A stretch of DNA of 5,684 bases from Ilumatobacteraceae bacterium (GCA_023257035.1 JALRDI010000255.1:1-5684), one strand, 5' to 3'; shown: positions 1 through 5,684, counted from the stretch's first letter. Notes: generated from the sequence alone by a model not told the origin. A program made the numbers and translations.

Positions 1-1
1 T

Positions 2-151
2 AGCATACCAAAAGGCGAAATCCCTATTTGTAATATCATCTACAACAAAGATGGTTACACAATGCACTGCAAAGACTATAAAGCATATCAAGAGTGGTTA
101 GAAAATCGCAATGAAGCTCGTTATGTTGAAACTCAAGAACATGGCAATTGA
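2..151 (+). CDS. C-terminal fragment of an unrelated low-GC gene, cut by the window edge and broken at rpsO
   Basis: The frame is open from the window edge and gives 49 residues ending in a TGA that lies inside the rpsO start region. The translation looks like a real protein: it contains GYTMHCKDYKAYQEWLENRN followed by an EARY and an EHG motif. By memory this recalls the C-terminal part of predicted nucleotidyltransferases of the RlaP/DNA polymerase beta-like type, in which the HG motif is normally followed by a conserved segment rather than a stop. GC content over bases 1-140 is about 36% (50 of 140), against 57% for rpsO, and the codons are AT-rich. The final residues are read out of the rpsO start (ATGGC), so the natural C-terminus is missing. 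The coding character is well supported; the family name is weak. The fragment probably comes from another organism joined by a chimeric event, or is a remnant of an insertion. Confidence 0.5.
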   Translation, partial: SIPKGEIPICNIIYNKDGYTMHCKDYKAYQEWLENRNEARYVETQEHGN

Positions 152-404
152 GCCGAAAGCAGACGTCATAGCGCGTCACCGTCAAAGCGACAACGACACC
201 GGATCCCCAGAGGTCCAAATCGCGCTTCTTTCATCGCGTATCCAGCATCTCACTGATCACCTGAAGACCCATCCAAAGGACCACCACTCACGTCGTGGGC
301 TGTTGATGCTGGTCGGACGTCGTCGTCGAATGCTCGACTACATCCGCGAAATCGATGTCGAGCGTTATCGCTCGATCGTCGCCGAACTCGGCCTCCGTCG
401 CTGA
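141..404 (+). CDS. rpsO: 30S ribosomal protein S15
   Basis: Ribosomal protein S15 is a primary 16S rRNA-binding protein that helps organise the platform of the 30S subunit. The product has 87 residues, close to the usual 88-89. The DTGSPEVQIALL block lies at residues 19-30, the HHSRRGLL rRNA-binding block at 48-55, the basic GRRRRMLDY segment at 59-67, and the DVERY...LGLRR ending closes the protein. ATG 141 was chosen because it gives the normal S15 length. An in-frame ATG at 111 would add ten residues unlike any S15, encoded by the low-GC foreign-looking stretch. No Shine-Dalgarno sequence precedes ATG 141, which is odd for a highly expressed ribosomal gene and suggests that the native upstream region has been replaced. 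The first few codons could also derive from the join. A strong terminator follows the gene. Confidence 0.96.
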   Translation: MAIEPKADVIARHRQSDNDTGSPEVQIALLSSRIQHLTDHLKTHPKDHHSRRGLLMLVGRRRRMLDYIREIDVERYRSIVAELGLRR

Positions 405-416
405 GTCTCACGGCAG

Positions 417-440
417 TTCAGGTGGTTTCGTACACCTGAA
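417..440 (+). other. Perfect 8-bp hairpin just downstream of rpsO
   Basis: The arms TTCAGGTG (417-424) and CACCTGAA (433-440) are exact reverse complements around an 8-nt loop. No T-run follows, so this is not a second intrinsic terminator. It starts 13 nt after the rpsO stop codon and precedes the true terminator by 18 nt. In Streptomyces and E. coli the rpsO-pnp intergenic RNA carries hairpins cut by RNase III or protecting the rpsO 3' end; a similar role here is inference. Confidence 0.5.
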
Positions 441-458
441 AGATCTGTCTATGACAAT

Positions 459-494
459 GCCCGCTCGGTCAAATGACGAGCGGGCGTTGTTTTT
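459..494 (+). terminator. Rho-independent terminator of rpsO
   Basis: GCCCGCTCG (459-467) pairs perfectly with CGAGCGGGC (477-485) across a 9-nt loop. A T-rich run, GTTGTTTTT (486-494), follows at once. The stem is GC-rich and sits 54 nt past the rpsO stop codon, which is a standard place for an intrinsic terminator. It should separate rpsO from pnp at least in part, which means pnp either has its own promoter in 495-600 or relies on read-through. I could not identify convincing -35/-10 boxes there. Confidence 0.88.
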
Positions 495-585
495 ACGGGA
501 TATCCTTCCCATTGGACGTCATCGTCCGCATATCACCGAGTAGCTGATGTCGGTTACCGGTTGCCGAAATCGTGTCAATCCCGCA

Positions 586-657
586 GTGGAGCCTGACGCG
601 GTGTTGCCAACTGGGAACCGGAGAGCTGCTCCACATCATTTGGGAACGTCCCAAATG
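586..657 (+). promoter_or_regulatory. Structured pnp leader: long-range stem plus a perfect hairpin next to the ribosome binding site
   Basis: Two separate pairings are visible. GTGGAGC (586-592) matches GCTCCAC (628-634) around a 35-nt loop. Just after it, CATTTGGGA (637-645) pairs perfectly with TCCCAAATG (649-657) across the 3-nt loop ACG. The second hairpin ends one base before the AAAGGAG ribosome binding site of pnp. In E. coli the pnp leader forms a stem that RNase III cuts and PNPase then degrades, giving autoregulation. The position here suggests a comparable control element, but the sequence alone does not show the mechanism. Confidence 0.55.
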
Positions 658-658
658 G

Positions 659-665
659 AAAGGAG
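659..665 (+). promoter_or_regulatory. Ribosome binding site of pnp
   Basis: AAAGGAG lies 6 nt upstream of ATG 672, a near-consensus Shine-Dalgarno sequence with good spacing. It fixes the pnp start. It directly abuts the 637-657 hairpin, so folding or trimming of that hairpin could change its accessibility. Confidence 0.85.
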
Positions 666-671
666 CCACTA

Positions 672-3044
672 ATGGCTGATCCAATCCGCGTGTCCGGAGC
701 AATCTCGGGCACTGACCGCACCCTGTCATTCGAGACAGGAAAATTCGCTCTACAGAGCCAAGGCGCCGTTGTTGCGTCGATCGGGGAGACCCGCGTGCTG
801 ACGACCGCAAATGCGGCGCGTGACGTTCGCCCAGGCATCGATTTCTTCCCGTTGACGGTCGATGTTGAAGAGCGTTCTTACGCAGCAGGCAAGATCCCCG
901 GTTCGTTCTTCCGACGTGAGGGACGCCCAACTGAGGATGCAATCCTTACTTGTCGTCTCACCGATCGCCCGCTTCGCCCTGCATTCCCAGACGGTTTCCG
1001 CAACGAAGTTCAGGTGGTGACCACCGTTCTTGGCGTTGACATGGCAAACCCGCACGACGTGCTGTCGATCAACGCGGCATCTGCTGCGCTCATGATCTCG
1101 GGTATCCCATTCGAAGGCCCAATCGGTTCGGTTCGAGTTGCCTACACGACCGAAGGCAACTGGATTCCTCACCCAACATACGAAGAGGGCGAAGCATCAA
1201 CCTTCGAACTCGTCGTCGCTGGCCGTGAACTTGACAACGGCGACGTCGCCATCATGATGGTCGAAGCCGGTGGTACCGAACAAAGCTTCTATTTCTACGA
1301 AGATGGTGCACCAAAAGTTGACGAGGTCGCACTTGCCGAGGGTCTTGACGCCTCGAAGCAGTGGATCAAAGAATCAATCGCATTGCAGCGTCAACTCGTT
1401 GCCAGCGTGATCGCAACTTCTGGTCCGATTGAGCAACTTCCATTCACCCCAGTACTTGACTACACCCCAGAGGTGTTTGCAGCAGTAGAAGCGTGTGTCA
1501 CCGCAGAAGTCGGTGCAGCAGTCGCAATTGCTGGCAAGGCGGAGCGCAATGCCGCAACCGATGCGGCAACAGCGAAGGCACTCGAAGCCCTCTGCGGTGA
1601 AGATGGCGAATTCGCAGGCCAGGAAAAGGCAGTGAAGGAGGCCGTGCGCTCGCTGACGAAGAAGCTCGTTCGTCGCCGGATCGTCGATGAGGGTCTTCGT
1701 ATCGATGGCCGTGGTGTCCGTGATCTTCGCCCAGTTTCAGCTGAGGTTGGAGTGCTCCCAACAGCGCACGGTTCAGGTTTGTTCCAGCGCGGTGAAACAC
1801 AGGTCATGAACGTCTTGACTCTTGCGATGCCGCGCATGAACCAGATGATCGACTCGTTGTCACCGAACAACGAGAAGCGCTACCTGCATCACTACAACAT
1901 GCCGCCGTGGGCAAATGGCGAGACGGGTCGAGTTGGCTCGCCGAAGCGCCGCGAGATCGGTCACGGAGCACTCGCAGCACGTGCAGTCATGCCGGTCGTT
2001 CCAAATCAGGAAGACTTTGCCTACACCCTTCGCCTTGTCTCTGAGGTGATGTCATCAAACGGGTCGACGTCAATGGGGTCGGTGTGTTCATCGAGCCTTT
2101 CGTTGATGGATGCGGGCGTGCCAATTCGTGGTGCAGTCTCCGGTATCGCAATGGGCCTCGTCAAAGACGGCGACAACTATGTGACGCTGACCGACATCCT
2201 CGGTGCCGAAGATGCATTTGGCGACATGGACTTCAAGGTCGCTGGTACAAGCGATGCGATCACGGCCCTTCAGCTCGATACGAAGATCGACGGTATTCCT
2301 GCTCAGGTTCTCGCTGATGCACTTCAGCAGGCCCGCGAAGCACGTATGGAGATCCTCGACGTGATGAACGCAGCGATCGCCGCCCCGCGCGACGAAGTTG
2401 CAGAAACAGCGCCAAAGATTGTCACCATTACGATCCCAATCGACAAGGTTGGCGAGGTCATTGGGCCTAAGGGCAAGATCATTAACACCATTCAGGGTGA
2501 AACTGGCGCAGACATTGCTGTCGATGACGATGGCGCGGTCGGCATTGTCACCATCGCAGCGGTTGAGTCATGGCGAATGGAAGAGGCACGCACGGCGATC
2601 CTCAATATTGTCGATCCGCCCAAGGCGGAGATCGGTGTGACCTACACCGGTCGCGTCGTGAACATCACGAAGTTTGGTGCGTTCGTCAACATCCTTCCTG
2701 GCCGTGATGGGCTTCTGCACATCTCGAAAATTGGACGCGGCAAGCGAATCAACGCAGTTGAAGATGTGCTGTCGCTCGGCGACGAGGTCGAAGTCGTTGT
2801 TGACGAGATCGACGACCGCGGCAAGGTGTCACTCAGCCCGGCTGGCGACATTGTCCCTGAGGCAGCAGGAGAGAGCAGTGAAGAGACTGCCGCACCTGCC
2901 TCAGCACCATCGAATGGTGGCGACATTGAATCTGTGAGCTTCGATGAGAGCTTCGACGCAGAACTCGCTGACGAACTTGGCGACCTTGGTCCAAGTTCGG
3001 AGCGTCGTGGTGGTGGCGGCGGTGGCCGTCGCCGTCATCGCTAA
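672..3044 (+). CDS. pnp: Polynucleotide phosphorylase (polyribonucleotide nucleotidyltransferase)
   Basis: PNPase degrades RNA 3' to 5' by phosphorolysis, releasing nucleoside diphosphates, and can add tails in reverse; it is a ring-shaped cytoplasmic trimer central to mRNA decay. The 790 residues show the full domain order. The first RNase PH-like domain carries the RNA-contacting FFRRE loop at 79-83. An all-helical linker (about 240-325) follows. The second RNase PH-like domain has GLFQRGETQ around 369-377, R426/R427/H431, the phosphate-binding GSTS at 464-467, and the catalytic D514, D520 and K522 in EDAFGDMDFKVAG. A KH domain has GPKG at 598-601 and an S1 domain spans about 655-726. All expected active-site residues are present. 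The protein is longer than E. coli PNPase (711) because of a tail that is first acidic and then Gly/Arg-rich (GGGGGGRRRHR), common in Actinobacteria. The start is set by a strong ribosome binding site. Confidence 0.97.
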   Translation: MADPIRVSGAISGTDRTLSFETGKFALQSQGAVVASIGETRVLTTANAARDVRPGIDFFPLTVDVEERSYAAGKIPGSFFRREGRPTEDAILTCRLTDRPLRPAFPDGFRNEVQVVTTVLGVDMANPHDVLSINAASAALMISGIPFEGPIGSVRVAYTTEGNWIPHPTYEEGEASTFELVVAGRELDNGDVAIMMVEAGGTEQSFYFYEDGAPKVDEVALAEGLDASKQWIKESIALQRQLVASVIATSGPIEQLPFTPVLDYTPEVFAAVEACVTAEVGAAVAIAGKAERNAATDAATAKALEALCGEDGEFAGQEKAVKEAVRSLTKKLVRRRIVDEGLRIDGRGVRDLRPVSAEVGVLPTAHGSGLFQRGETQVMNVLTLAMPRMNQMIDSLSPNNEKRYLHHYNMPPWANGETGRVGSPKRREIGHGALAARAVMPVVPNQEDFAYTLRLVSEVMSSNGSTSMGSVCSSSLSLMDAGVPIRGAVSGIAMGLVKDGDNYVTLTDILGAEDAFGDMDFKVAGTSDAITALQLDTKIDGIPAQVLADALQQAREARMEILDVMNAAIAAPRDEVAETAPKIVTITIPIDKVGEVIGPKGKIINTIQGETGADIAVDDDGAVGIVTIAAVESWRMEEARTAILNIVDPPKAEIGVTYTGRVVNITKFGAFVNILPGRDGLLHISKIGRGKRINAVEDVLSLGDEVEVVVDEIDDRGKVSLSPAGDIVPEAAGESSEETAAPASAPSNGGDIESVSFDESFDAELADELGDLGPSSERRGGGGGGRRRHR

Positions 3045-3062
3045 CTCCTGAATACCACCTCG

Positions 3063-4283
3063 ATGACCGAACGTGTTGTCGTTCTCGAAAATGGATTGAC
3101 CGTCGCGGTCGATCCAATGGAGACAACACGTTCGGTTTCGGTGGGTGTGTGGGTTGGTGTCGGCTCTCGAGATGAACCTGAGCCCATCGCTGGTGTCAGT
3201 CATTTTCTTGAACACCTGTTGTTTAAGGGGACAGAGCAGCGCTCTGCCTCCGACATTTCTCGGTCAGTCGATCGCGTTGGTGGTGACATCAATGCGTATA
3301 CGGCACGAGAAAACACCACCTTCTACTGTCGGATGCCCGCTCGGCACGTAACCGATGCGCTCAACCTCCTTGGTGATGTGATCTCGGTTCCGTCATTGCG
3401 AGCATCAGATGTTGAGAGTGAACGCAAGGTCATTCTCGAAGAGCTCGCTATGGACGACGAGTCGCCAGATGATGTTGCGCACCGGGTGTTCGCCCAACAA
3501 TTATTCGCCCGTCATGCGCTTGGGCGTGATCCGGGTGGAACTCGGCGCTCAGTATCTGACACATCGGTTGACGACATCCGGCGCTTTCATGCCGAGCATT
3601 ATGTGGCTGATCGAATGGTGGTGTCTATTGCAGGAGCGGTCGACCCAGAGGAGGTGATTGCAGATGCTGCAGCAGCATTCAGCAATGTTCCTCTAGGTGC
3701 TTCCAAGCTTGTTCGAACTGCTCCAACAACCAGCGACAGTAACTGTTCCATTGAGGATGACACCGAACAAACACACCTGGTCATAGGTGGGCGTGGGTTG
3801 CCTCGGATGCACCCCCAGCGTGAGTCCCTCGACGTCGTCAATCATGTACTCGGTGGAGGGCTGTCAAGTCGCCTCTTTGACGAGATTCGAGAGCGACGCG
3901 GACTCGCCTACACCGTATTTTCGGGGCTGAGTACCTTCTCCGATGCTGGCGCGTGGTCGGTGTATGCCGGCACAAACCCAGAGAGCGCCGCAGAGGTCGA
4001 GGACCTCATTGGTGGCATCATCGACGACTTAGCGAAACATGGCCCCACCGAAGACGAAGTAGAAACTGCTGTGGGTTACCTCGTTGGAGCATTTGAGATG
4101 AGCCTTGAAGACTCAGGTGCGCGTATGGCTCGGCTCGGAGGCATGCTCTCAGCAACCTCGCAGATCCGATCGATAGACGAGCAAATTTCGCGCTGGCGAC
4201 AGGTCACCCAATGCGATGTTGCCGAAGTAGCCGCTGCAATTCTTGGTGGGGAGAGACTGACTGTCTCGGTTGGCGCCACATAA
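3063..4283 (+). CDS. M16-family zinc metallopeptidase (processing-peptidase-like, M16B type)
   Basis: This is an inverzincin-type peptidase related to the mitochondrial processing peptidase beta subunit; bacterial members are usually cytosolic and cleave short or unfolded peptides. The 406 residues match the usual ~420. The inverted zinc motif HFLEH is at residues 47-51 (H47 and H51 as zinc ligands, E50 as the catalytic base). The third ligand is probably E127 in the SERKVILEEL segment, at the expected distance. The C-terminal inactive-fold half carries the conserved GLSSRLFDEIRERRGLAY block at 266-283. No signal peptide is visible. The position directly after pnp matches mycobacterial pepR, so this is the likely orthologue. 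ATG 3063 is 18 nt past the pnp stop with no Shine-Dalgarno sequence, so translation may be coupled to pnp. The first 25 codons hold a remarkable nested inverted repeat, described separately. The natural substrate is unknown. Confidence 0.93.
   Translation: MTERVVVLENGLTVAVDPMETTRSVSVGVWVGVGSRDEPEPIAGVSHFLEHLLFKGTEQRSASDISRSVDRVGGDINAYTARENTTFYCRMPARHVTDALNLLGDVISVPSLRASDVESERKVILEELAMDDESPDDVAHRVFAQQLFARHALGRDPGGTRRSVSDTSVDDIRRFHAEHYVADRMVVSIAGAVDPEEVIADAAAAFSNVPLGASKLVRTAPTTSDSNCSIEDDTEQTHLVIGGRGLPRMHPQRESLDVVNHVLGGGLSSRLFDEIRERRGLAYTVFSGLSTFSDAGAWSVYAGTNPESAAEVEDLIGGIIDDLAKHGPTEDEVETAVGYLVGAFEMSLEDSGARMARLGGMLSATSQIRSIDEQISRWRQVTQCDVAEVAAAILGGERLTVSVGAT
3066..3136 (+). promoter_or_regulatory. 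Nested inverted repeat at the 5' end of the M16 peptidase coding region
   Basis: ACCGAACGTGTTGTC (3066-3080) is the exact reverse complement of GACAACACGTTCGGT (3122-3136): a 15-bp perfect stem starting at the second codon. G3065 of the start codon could add a G-U pair with T3137. Inside it, 3092-3102 pairs with 3106-3116 as an 11-bp hairpin with one G-U pair and the loop TCG. About 26 pairs in 71 nt is far beyond ordinary coding sequence. The element lies 21 nt past the pnp stop codon. Possible roles are translational control of the peptidase, a processing site between the two messages, or a barrier that protects the pnp 3' end. The structure is seen in the sequence; the function is inference. 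Confidence 0.6.
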
Positions 4284-4301
4284 CGGAGTACCGTCGTCGA
4301 T

Positions 4302-5069
4302 ATGGCCAGTATTCGTGTTGGAGTAGTTGGAGCATCCGGACGGATGGGAAGAACTGTCTGCGATGCAGTTGTCGACGCGGGTGGCCTCGAACTCGCTGCG
4401 GCTGTTGACGTACACGGTGGCGAAGCGGTTCATGGGTTGGAGGTCGCCTCCGATCTGAAGGCACTCGCTGAAGCGTCCTGTGAAGTTGTAGTTGATTTCA
4501 CAACAGCAGAAGCAGCGAGGGTCACGTTGCCGTTTCTCGCGCTGCACGGAATTCATGCAATCGTAGGAACGACAGGATTTGACGATGAAGACATCGCGTC
4601 ATTTGAATCAGCCTTTGAGGCCTCCGATGCAAATTGCCTGATCGCTGCCAACTTTGCGATCTCTGCTGTGCTGATGATGAGGTTTGCTGCCGAGGCTGCT
4701 TCGCTATTCGAGACTGCTGAAATCATTGAACTTCATCATGATGAGAAGATCGATGCCCCGTCGGGGACTGCCCTTGCAACAGCGCGTGTAATGAACCCAG
4801 GTGAGTCTGGATGGGCCAACGACCCAACCCAAGTAGAGGAGCCACAGGGGGCTCGCGGTGGTGTAGGGCCAAACGGTGTTCGCATTCATTCGGTCAGAAT
4901 GAGAGGTTTGACCGCTCATCAAGAGGTCATACTTGGAGCACAAGGTCAAACGCTGTCAATTCGTCAGGACTCGTATGACCGCACAAGCTTTATGCCTGGA
5001 GTGGTGCTTGCATGTCGACGGATCGGTACGGCAGGCAACTTCACCATCGGTCTTGACGCGCTGCTGTAA
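4302..5069 (+). CDS. dapB: 4-hydroxy-tetrahydrodipicolinate reductase
   Basis: DapB reduces the DapA product to tetrahydrodipicolinate with NAD(P)H, in the diaminopimelate route that supplies lysine and peptidoglycan cross-links. The product is 255 residues, within the family range (about 245-273). The N-terminal Rossmann fold has GASGRMG at 10-16 and GTTGF at 89-93. The catalytic and substrate-binding block ELHHDEKIDAPSGTA gives H145, H146 and K149 (matching H159, H160 and K163 of the E. coli enzyme) and G155-T156 for substrate binding. The C-terminal signature GLTAHQEV and the SFMPGV ending are intact. ATG 4302 starts 18 nt after the peptidase stop. The nearest ribosome binding site, CGGAG at 4284-4288, has a rather long 13-nt spacer, but no in-frame alternative start lies between. 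Close spacing suggests co-transcription with the peptidase gene. Confidence 0.96.
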   Translation: MASIRVGVVGASGRMGRTVCDAVVDAGGLELAAAVDVHGGEAVHGLEVASDLKALAEASCEVVVDFTTAEAARVTLPFLALHGIHAIVGTTGFDDEDIASFESAFEASDANCLIAANFAISAVLMMRFAAEAASLFETAEIIELHHDEKIDAPSGTALATARVMNPGESGWANDPTQVEEPQGARGGVGPNGVRIHSVRMRGLTAHQEVILGAQGQTLSIRQDSYDRTSFMPGVVLACRRIGTAGNFTIGLDALL

Positions 5070-5101
5070 CAGCAGCTGATGAGCGTTAAGTAATGATCAG
5101 C
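5060..5101. other. Overlapping inverted repeats between the convergent dapB and zinc-ribbon genes
   Basis: GCTGCTG (5060-5066) pairs with CAGCAGC (5070-5076) around the dapB stop codon TAA. A second, competing pair is GCTGAT (5075-5080) with ATCAGC (5096-5101). The 27-nt gap between the two convergent stop codons would be the natural place for a shared terminator. Neither stem is followed by a T-run on either strand, so calling this an intrinsic terminator is not justified. It may act as a weak 3'-end structure. Confidence 0.3.
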
Positions 5102-5291
5102 CGAGTGTGCACGACATGTCGGCACCACAGCACAGCGGTGACTTGATCTTGCCGTGGCCATTTGGGCACTTTGAGATTTGCACGGTCGACCCATCATCAC
5201 GAGTAAGCACATCGTTTTCGAGTGGGGCGTCGCATGCTCCGCATGTCGCGTTGACCGTCATTCCACAAGATGAACATTCATAGGTGTGCAT
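5097..5291 (-). CDS. Small cysteine-rich zinc-ribbon protein of unknown function
   Basis: The 64-residue product starts MHTYECSSCG and has eight cysteines and one well-placed histidine: C6xxC9, C17xxC20, C42xxxH46, the pair C54-C55, and C61. Such spacing fits two zinc sites, or one zinc ribbon plus a second metal or redox site. There is no signal peptide or membrane segment, so it is probably cytosolic. The region between the knuckles (APLENDVLTRDDGSTVQISK) looks like a structured beta hairpin, not random sequence. I chose ATG 5291 because a GGAG sits 4 nt upstream; an in-frame ATG at 5327 would add 12 residues but has no ribosome binding site. The stop codon is 27 nt from the dapB stop, convergent with it. 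It looks like the small conserved zinc-ribbon proteins seen in marine Actinobacteria, but I know of no function. Confidence 0.8.
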   Translation of the reverse strand: MHTYECSSCGMTVNATCGACDAPLENDVLTRDDGSTVQISKCPNGHGKIKSPLCCGADMSCTLG

Positions 5292-5295
5292 TTCG

Positions 5296-5299
5296 CTCC
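5296..5299 (-). promoter_or_regulatory. Ribosome binding site of the zinc-ribbon gene
   Basis: On the - strand, GGAG within TTGGAGCGAA lies 4 nt upstream of ATG 5291. The spacing is a little short, but this is the only purine-rich site near either candidate start, and it decides for the 64-residue protein over the 76-residue alternative. Confidence 0.55.
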
Positions 5300-5357
5300 A
5301 ATCTCTCTGCGGAATTCTCGCCCGCATGAATGACAGTAACAGGCAAGTGAGATGGCC

Positions 5358-5684
5358 TTAGGACCGACGGGTGTTTCGTGAATTGGTGAGTAGCACGAGA
5401 ATTACCGATCCGCCAACAAACCACCACGAATACTTCTGCAGCAAATTGATGGCGTCGGTGAGTTGTTCATCAAAAATGTTTGCGAGCCATTGAATGAGGG
5501 CGAGGCGGGCGACAAGCCCGATCGCGACGAGTGCCACGAGTCGAGTTGTTCGAGTGCGCTGGATGCCGCTGATCGCCGCAACAATATTTGAGCCAACGAA
5601 GAACGGAATAATTGCCCGGTCAGCCTTAGTGAATCCGGTTTGTAAGCGATCAATTGTTGGCTGGTCCATGCCGAGATACCTAAT
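5358..5684 (-). CDS. Membrane protein, C-terminal part, DedA/VTT-like; runs off the right edge
   Basis: The frame is open to the window edge. A Met codon occurs at 5669, but the five codons before it (IRYLG) continue the frame without a stop and read naturally into MDQPTIDRLQ, so the true start probably lies beyond the window. The visible 108 residues hold about three hydrophobic segments, counted from that Met: 20-36, 43-62 and 81-96. A short basic tail (NSRNTRRS) follows. The pattern of a short amphipathic helix, a pore-like AIIPFFVGSNIVAAISGI segment, a long helix ending in IQWLANIF and a final helix resembles the C-terminal half of DedA/SNARE-associated (VTT) proteins. That family includes flippases for polyprenyl phosphate and phospholipids. 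Membrane location is well supported; the family name is tentative. The gene lies 66 nt upstream of the zinc-ribbon gene on the same strand, so co-transcription is possible. Confidence 0.55.
   Translation of the reverse strand: MRYLGMDQPTIDRLQTGFTKADRAIIPFFVGSNIVAAISGIQRTRTTRLVALVAIGLVARLALIQWLANIFDEQLTDAINLLQKYSWWFVGGSVILVLLTNSRNTRRS

Noticed and set aside
111..140. Ten-residue N-terminal extension of S15 from an in-frame ATG at 111
   Set aside because: The extension lies in the low-GC foreign stretch, resembles no S15 N-terminus, and ATG 141 gives the normal protein length.
358..375. 7-bp perfect hairpin TCGAGCG/CGCTCGA with a TTAT loop near the 3' end of rpsO
   Set aside because: It encodes the strongly conserved DVERYRSI segment, so amino-acid constraint and GC-rich codons explain it well enough.
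495..585. Search for a pnp promoter downstream of the rpsO terminator
   Set aside because: Some TTGnnn-like hexamers exist but none has a convincing -10 partner at 16-18 nt, so no promoter is claimed.
1460..1870. Long open frames opposite pnp on the - strand (also 493-942, 750-1172 and 2642-2926)
   Set aside because: They overlap a complete, conserved gene, their translations are low-complexity Arg/Ser/Thr-rich as expected of shadow frames, and none shows a recognisable domain.
3007..3026. GGT/GGC run at the 3' end of pnp as a DNA repeat
   Set aside because: It simply encodes the Gly-rich tail before the RRRHR ending, a common feature of actinobacterial PNPases.
4333..4346. Inverted repeat CATCCG/CGGATG near the dapB start
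   Set aside because: The loop is only 2 nt and the sequence encodes the conserved nucleotide-binding GASGRMG motif.
5292..5327. Upstream in-frame start of the zinc-ribbon protein (MRARIPQRDW...)
   Set aside because: No ribosome binding site precedes it, while ATG 5291 has GGAG 4 nt upstream and starts directly at the first cysteine knuckle.

Overview
The window looks like an actinobacterial chromosome segment, probably from an aquatic, moderate-GC lineage such as Acidimicrobiia. That placement is inferred from the protein sequences and from the gene order; no database search was possible. The core of the window is the housekeeping series rpsO (ribosomal protein S15), pnp (polynucleotide phosphorylase), an M16-family zinc peptidase and dapB (4-hydroxy-tetrahydrodipicolinate reductase), all on the + strand. 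The rpsO-pnp-M16 peptidase order is the familiar actinobacterial one, seen in mycobacteria as rpsO-gpsI-pepR. rpsO is followed by a strong intrinsic terminator. pnp then has its own structured leader with a good Shine-Dalgarno sequence. The M16 gene follows pnp after 18 nt and dapB follows the M16 gene after 18 nt, so pnp, the peptidase gene and dapB could share a transcript.

Beyond dapB the genes converge. On the - strand are a 64-residue cysteine-rich zinc-ribbon protein of unknown function and, entering from the right edge, the C-terminal part of a small multi-pass membrane protein that resembles the DedA/VTT family.

The first ~140 bases do not fit the rest. They are about 36% GC against 57% in rpsO, and they read as a 49-codon fragment of an unrelated protein that breaks exactly where the rpsO start codon lies. 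The simplest reading is a chimeric join (assembly or amplification artefact), with a recent insertion as the alternative.

No new multi-gene system (defence, mobile element, CRISPR, biosynthetic cluster) is visible. The most unusual signal is at the RNA level: a nested inverted repeat with a perfect 15-bp outer stem and an 11-bp inner hairpin begins right after the start codon of the M16 peptidase gene, which has no recognisable Shine-Dalgarno sequence. A second cluster of perfect hairpins lies between rpsO and pnp, including a 9-bp stem with a 3-nt loop that abuts the pnp ribosome binding site.
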